In this document: positions 59,685-64,000 of the stretch, one piece after another | How the letters are laid out: each line of letters starts with the position of its first letter | How positions within the stretch are numbered: position 1 is the stretch's first letter | Assembly (NCBI RefSeq): GCF_003355455.1 | Contig: NZ_CP031357.1 | Location: forward strand, 1,466,501 to 1,530,500 | Source: Erythrobacter aureus | Lineage (GTDB): Bacteria > Pseudomonadota > Alphaproteobacteria > Sphingomonadales > Sphingomonadaceae | Direction: 5' to 3' | Length of the DNA stretch: 64,000 nucleotides | Made by a program: the position numbers and the translations under genes | Notes under the pieces: generated by a model | Database searches by the model: none | The model's input: only the letters and a program-made list of their open reading frames with translations | What the model was told of the DNA's origin: nothing

Positions 59685-61395
59685 ATGGAATCTCAGCTAC
59701 ACATCCCTTATTTGAGAGAGGTCATCCTCTTCCTTGTCGTGGCCGGATTCGCGGTTCCGCTACTGCAACGCAGGGTCAGCCCGGTTCTTGGCTATCTGAT
59801 GATAGGCGGACTGATCGGCCCGTATGGCCTGGGGCTTCTGGCAGAAGCCTTTCCGCTTGCCGCGTTTCTGGTGATCGACGATCTCGACGGCGTACGGGCC
59901 TTGGCGGAGATCGGCGTCGTCTTCCTCCTGTTCGCAATCGGTCTCGAATTGTCGCTCGATCGCTTGTGGTCAATGCGCCGCCTGGTGTTCGGACTGGGCA
60001 GTGCCCAAATTCTCCTGACGGGCGTGGTGATCGGCGGGGTGGCGTATGCCTGGGGCAATTCCGGTCCGGCTGCGCTCGTGCTGGGTGCTTGCCTTGCGCT
60101 CTCGTCCACGGCGATCGTCATGCAGTTGCTGATCGAGAAAAGCCGCCTCACCACCCCGGTGGGACGATCGGCGTTTTCAGTCCTCCTGATGCAGGATCTG
60201 GCGGTCGTGCCCATCCTTTTCATTGTCGGAGTGCTGGGCACGGTTTCCGAAGGGCAAGGGGTTCTGGGTGGGCTGGCCCTCGCGCTCGGCGAGGCGGCTA
60301 TCACTGTCGTGGTCATCTATGCGGTAGGCCGTTTGGTGCTGCGGCCCCTGTTCCGGGCCACCGCGCAATCCGGAAGCCGGGAAGCGTTCATGGCCATGAT
60401 CCTGCTGATCGTTCTGGGTACCGCAGCCATTACCGGAGCAGTCGGCCTGTCCATGGCGCTCGGGCGTTCCTTGCCGGTCTGCTCATTGCGGAGACCGAAT
60501 ACCGGCATCAGGTCGAAGTCGATATCGAGCCGTTCAAGGGCTGATGCTCGGGCTGTTCTTCATGTCTGTCGGCATGGGTATCGATTGGCGGGTTCTGATG
60601 GAAACGCCCCTGTTGATCGCTGCGTCGGTCATCGGCCTGATCGCCATAAAGGCGGTCTTGAATGTGAGCCTTTTCCTCCTTTGGAAAACCCCGATCCACC
60701 GTGCGGTGGAAGCCGGTCTCCTTCTGGCCCAGGCTGGTGAGTTTGCCTTCATCGTGGTGGGCCTGGCGATGTCTCTTGACCTGCTCCCGGGAAGCACGGG
60801 CCAGTTCATGTTGATCGTCGCGAGCCTGACCATGGTTCTGACTCCGGGACTGGCCGAGCTTGCCCGCAAGCTGGCGGACAGGATCGAAAATCGCCAAAAC
60901 GAAAGACATCCGGATGCGGCGGATCAGATGGAGGATATGGAGGGACATGTTTTGATCGCGGGCTTTGGAAGGGTGGGCCGGATGATTGCCTCGATCCTCG
61001 ATCGGGAAGGGCTCCCCTATATCGCGATCGACAAAGACCCGATCATTGCCTCCGGAGCCCGTGCATCCGGGTTGCCCGTGCGATTTGGCGATGCGTCGCG
61101 GCTGGAGATCCTTCAGGCCAACCATGTAAGGCAGGCCGCAGCCTTGGTCATAACCCTCGGGGACGCGAAGAATACGGAATTGCTGACCCAGCGCATGCGA
61201 GAAGCGGCGCCGCATGTTCCGCTGTTCGTAAGGGCGCGGGACAAGGAGCAGGCCGATCGCCTGACCGATGCGGGGGCAACCGCCGCAGTCCCGGAAACGG
61301 TCGAGGCAAGCCTCCAGCTCGCCGCCAGACTGCTCGAGGGATGTGGTTTGGATGACGAAGTCATCCAACGCCGCCTTCAGCTCGAGCGCGCCTGA
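59685..61395 (+). CDS. CPA2 monovalent cation:proton antiporter (Kef/YbaL-like), with two apparent -1 frameshifts
   Basis: The intact protein would be about 570 residues: a 12-helix Na+/H+ exchanger domain (SVLLMQDLAVVPILFIVGVLG) and a C-terminal RCK/TrkA-N domain (HVLIAGFGRVGRMIASILD, with the GxGxxG nucleotide motif). As given, the reading frame shifts at GGG 60462-60464 and again at GGG 60538-60540; adding one G at each restores MALGAFLAGLLIAETEYRHQ and EPFKGLMLGLFFMSVGMGID. The start at 59685 (MESQLHIPYL) has AAGG upstream. Divergent from the UspA gene. Confidence 0.85.
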
Positions 61396-61492
61396 GAGCG
61401 GTTCCCGGTACGACGGAATAGATCGACGTGGGGCAGAACGGTGTCGGCGGGGCGAGTTTCCGCGTCGACACGAGGAATTCCGGAATATGCGT

Positions 61493-61520
61493 GGCACCGC
61501 CCCTGCCGGGCCGGGGTGCC
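61493..61520. terminator. Possible hairpin between antiporter and accC
   Basis: GGCACC (61493-61498) pairs with GGTGCC (61515-61520) with a G/C-rich interior. It lies between two convergent gene ends. No T tract follows, so it is only possible. Confidence 0.4.
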
Positions 61521-61524
61521 GACG

Positions 61525-62874
<1,350 letters not shown>

Positions 62875-62882
62875 GATCGACC

Positions 62883-63371
62883 TCAGCCGACGACGACGAG
62901 CGGCTGGTCGAATTCGACCGGCTGGGCGTTCTCGATCAAGATCGCCTTGACCGTCCCAGCCTTGTCGGCGGTGATCGGGTTCATGACCTTCATCGCCTCG
63001 ACGATCAGCAGCGTCTGGCCTTCCTTGACGCTGTCGCCGACCTTCACGAAATCGGCCGCGCCGGGTTCGGGGGCGAGATAAACCGTACCGACCATGGGCG
63101 ACTTGATCGCACCCGCGGTGTCGGCGGCCGGCGCGGTGTTTTCGGGGACGGGGGCGGCAGGAGCGGGCGCTGCGGCCGCCGGGGCGTGCATCGGCGCTGG
63201 AGCGGCAGCCATTGGAACGCCGCCTCCCCGCGCAACACGGATCTTGCGATCGCCATCTTCGACTTCGATTTCGGTGAGCCCGGTGTCGCCCAGCATCTCG
63301 GCGAGTTCGCGCACGAGTGCGGTGTCGACATTCATGCCGGATTTGCCGGCGCTGCCTTTACGATCGGCCAT
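62883..63371 (-). CDS. accB: Acetyl-CoA carboxylase biotin carboxyl carrier protein
   Basis: A 162-residue biotin carrier. Residues 15-50 are the N-terminal binding region (LVRELAEMLGDTGLTEIEVEDG). Residues 52-88 form an Ala/Pro-rich flexible linker. The biotinyl domain (89-162) has the lysine in LIVEAMKVMN (near residue 128); the usual Met/Leu after Lys is Val here. AAGGGG lies before ATG 63371. Operon with accC. Confidence 0.95.
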   Translation of the reverse strand: MADRKGSAGKSGMNVDTALVRELAEMLGDTGLTEIEVEDGDRKIRVARGGGVPMAAAPAPMHAPAAAAPAPAAPVPENTAPAADTAGAIKSPMVGTVYLAPEPGAADFVKVGDSVKEGQTLLIVEAMKVMNPITADKAGTVKAILIENAQPVEFDQPLVVVG

Positions 63372-63443
63372 GGAACCCCTTGTGTGTTGTTTGCGCCGCC
63401 TATGCTCTGCGCGGAGGCGTAGGGCAAGGGGTGAGCGCGCGAA

Positions 63444-63878
63444 TTAGAGCGCCGCCGCCTTCTCCAACGCTACGGCATAGCTGCGCGGACCCAGCCCCTT
63501 CACTTCGTCCACCGCGCCCATGCCGACATACGATATGTGACGGAATTCCTCGCGTGTGGCAGGATCGGAGAGGTGAACCTCGATTACCGGCACGTCGATT
63601 GCCCGGATTGCATCCAGCAGGGCGATGGACGTGTGGGTATAGGCGGCGGCATTGAGCAGCACAGCCTTGGCGCCCGTTATACGAGCCTCGTGCAGCCAGT
63701 CTACCAGCTCGCCCTCATGATTGGTCTGACGGAAATCGATAACGAGCCCGAGTTCGCGCGCCTTGTCTGCCAGCATCGCTTCGATATCGATCAGCGTATC
63801 GGAGCCGTAAATATCCGGCTCGCGCGTGCCGAGCAGGTTGAGGTTGGGGCCGTTGAGGACGAAGACGATGTCGGTCAT
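63444..63878 (-). CDS. aroQ: 3-dehydroquinate dehydratase, type II
   Basis: A 144-residue shikimate-pathway enzyme. IVFVLNGPNLNLLGTREPDIYG is the type II signature with the catalytic Tyr later in RQTNHEGELVDWLHEAR-adjacent sequence; LNAAAYTHTSIALLDAIRAI and VIEVHLSDPATREEFRH follow, with the catalytic His in the last. It lies 72 bases upstream of accB on the same strand, an order seen in other alphaproteobacteria. Confidence 0.96.
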   Translation of the reverse strand: MTDIVFVLNGPNLNLLGTREPDIYGSDTLIDIEAMLADKARELGLVIDFRQTNHEGELVDWLHEARITGAKAVLLNAAAYTHTSIALLDAIRAIDVPVIEVHLSDPATREEFRHISYVGMGAVDEVKGLGPRSYAVALEKAAAL

Positions 63879-63971
63879 GCGCCGGGGTTAGCGGCTGTAT
63901 GTCCAGGCGAAAAGCGAAAGGTCGGCTCACGACGCGATTGCGGACATTCTCTACCCCGCTAAAACGAAGAG

Positions 63972-64000
63972 ATGAAACGCCGACTTATTCTTGTTGCCTC
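63972..64000 (+). CDS. Possible start of an exported protein, cut by the window edge
   Basis: ATG 63972 with GAAGAG just before it reads MKRRLILVA before the window ends. The basic start then hydrophobic residues resemble a signal peptide. It is divergent from aroQ with 93 bases between. Too short to name. Confidence 0.35.

Overview
The window is a stretch of high-GC bacterial chromosome and looks like core genome. Gene content and protein style suggest an alphaproteobacterium, most likely Sphingomonadales near Erythrobacter. The evidence is an aa3 oxidase assembly cluster (ctaB, a tiny membrane protein, ctaG, ctaE, DUF983, SURF1), plant-type glutamate-cysteine ligase, class I lysyl-tRNA synthetase and SelO, plus RcnB-like Arg/Tyr-rich exported proteins. 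This placement is inference from reading, not from a search. I see no insertion sequence, prophage, integron or CRISPR array.

Layout. 1-2.9 kb: cytochrome c oxidase assembly and subunit III operon. 3.0-5.9 kb: thrC, a class I SAM methyltransferase, folB and a Rossmann-like small protein, with overlapping or closely spaced genes. 6.1-8.7 kb: small envelope proteins, rplU-rpmA with a terminator, and a GNAT acetyltransferase. 8.7-10.3 kb: a predicted diiron hydrolase divergent from a TetR regulator, with two tandem operators over the hydrolase promoter. 10.3-20.7 kb: S41 peptidase, YgfZ, pyrC, RarD, exported proteins, astD, selO, an alpha/beta hydrolase and a GT4 glycosyltransferase. 20.9-29.4 kb: YfgM/BamB-like outer-membrane assembly pair, an ICMT-type methyltransferase, gshA, rsmE, ubiA, trmL, an ArsR regulator and a VOC protein. 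29.4-33.6 kb: soxR with a perfect sox box, then a TonB-dependent siderophore receptor and PepSY membrane protein with a Fur-like site upstream. 33.8-40.6 kb: SixA phosphatase, DinG/XPD-type helicase, an anchored protein of unknown function, methionine gamma-lyase divergent from an Lrp-family regulator, and an isolated cysteine-rich protein. 40.8-49.8 kb: lysS, a prolyl-hydroxylase-like oxygenase, cytochrome b561, an Arg-rich repeat protein, FKBP isomerase and others. 50-64 kb: EttA, a diguanylate cyclase, a MATE transporter, tRNA-Pro, tRNA-Ile2, polysaccharide deacetylase, a degenerate histidine kinase, a second Lrp regulator, GFA protein, UspA, CPA2 antiporter, accC-accB and aroQ.

Four apparent -1 frameshifts interrupt otherwise well-conserved genes: ubiA, the polysaccharide deacetylase, and the CPA2 antiporter twice. 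Each lies at a three-base G or C run, and adding one base to that run restores the conserved protein. I read this as homopolymer under-calling in the source assembly rather than real pseudogenes.

The most interesting biology is regulatory (the TetR double operator, the sox box beside a VOC gene, the mdeA/Lrp pair). The least explained proteins are the 119-residue six-cysteine protein at 40.2-40.6 kb and a kinase-like protein with an intact phospho-acceptor His but no recognisable ATP site. I did not find a convincing multi-gene undescribed system.
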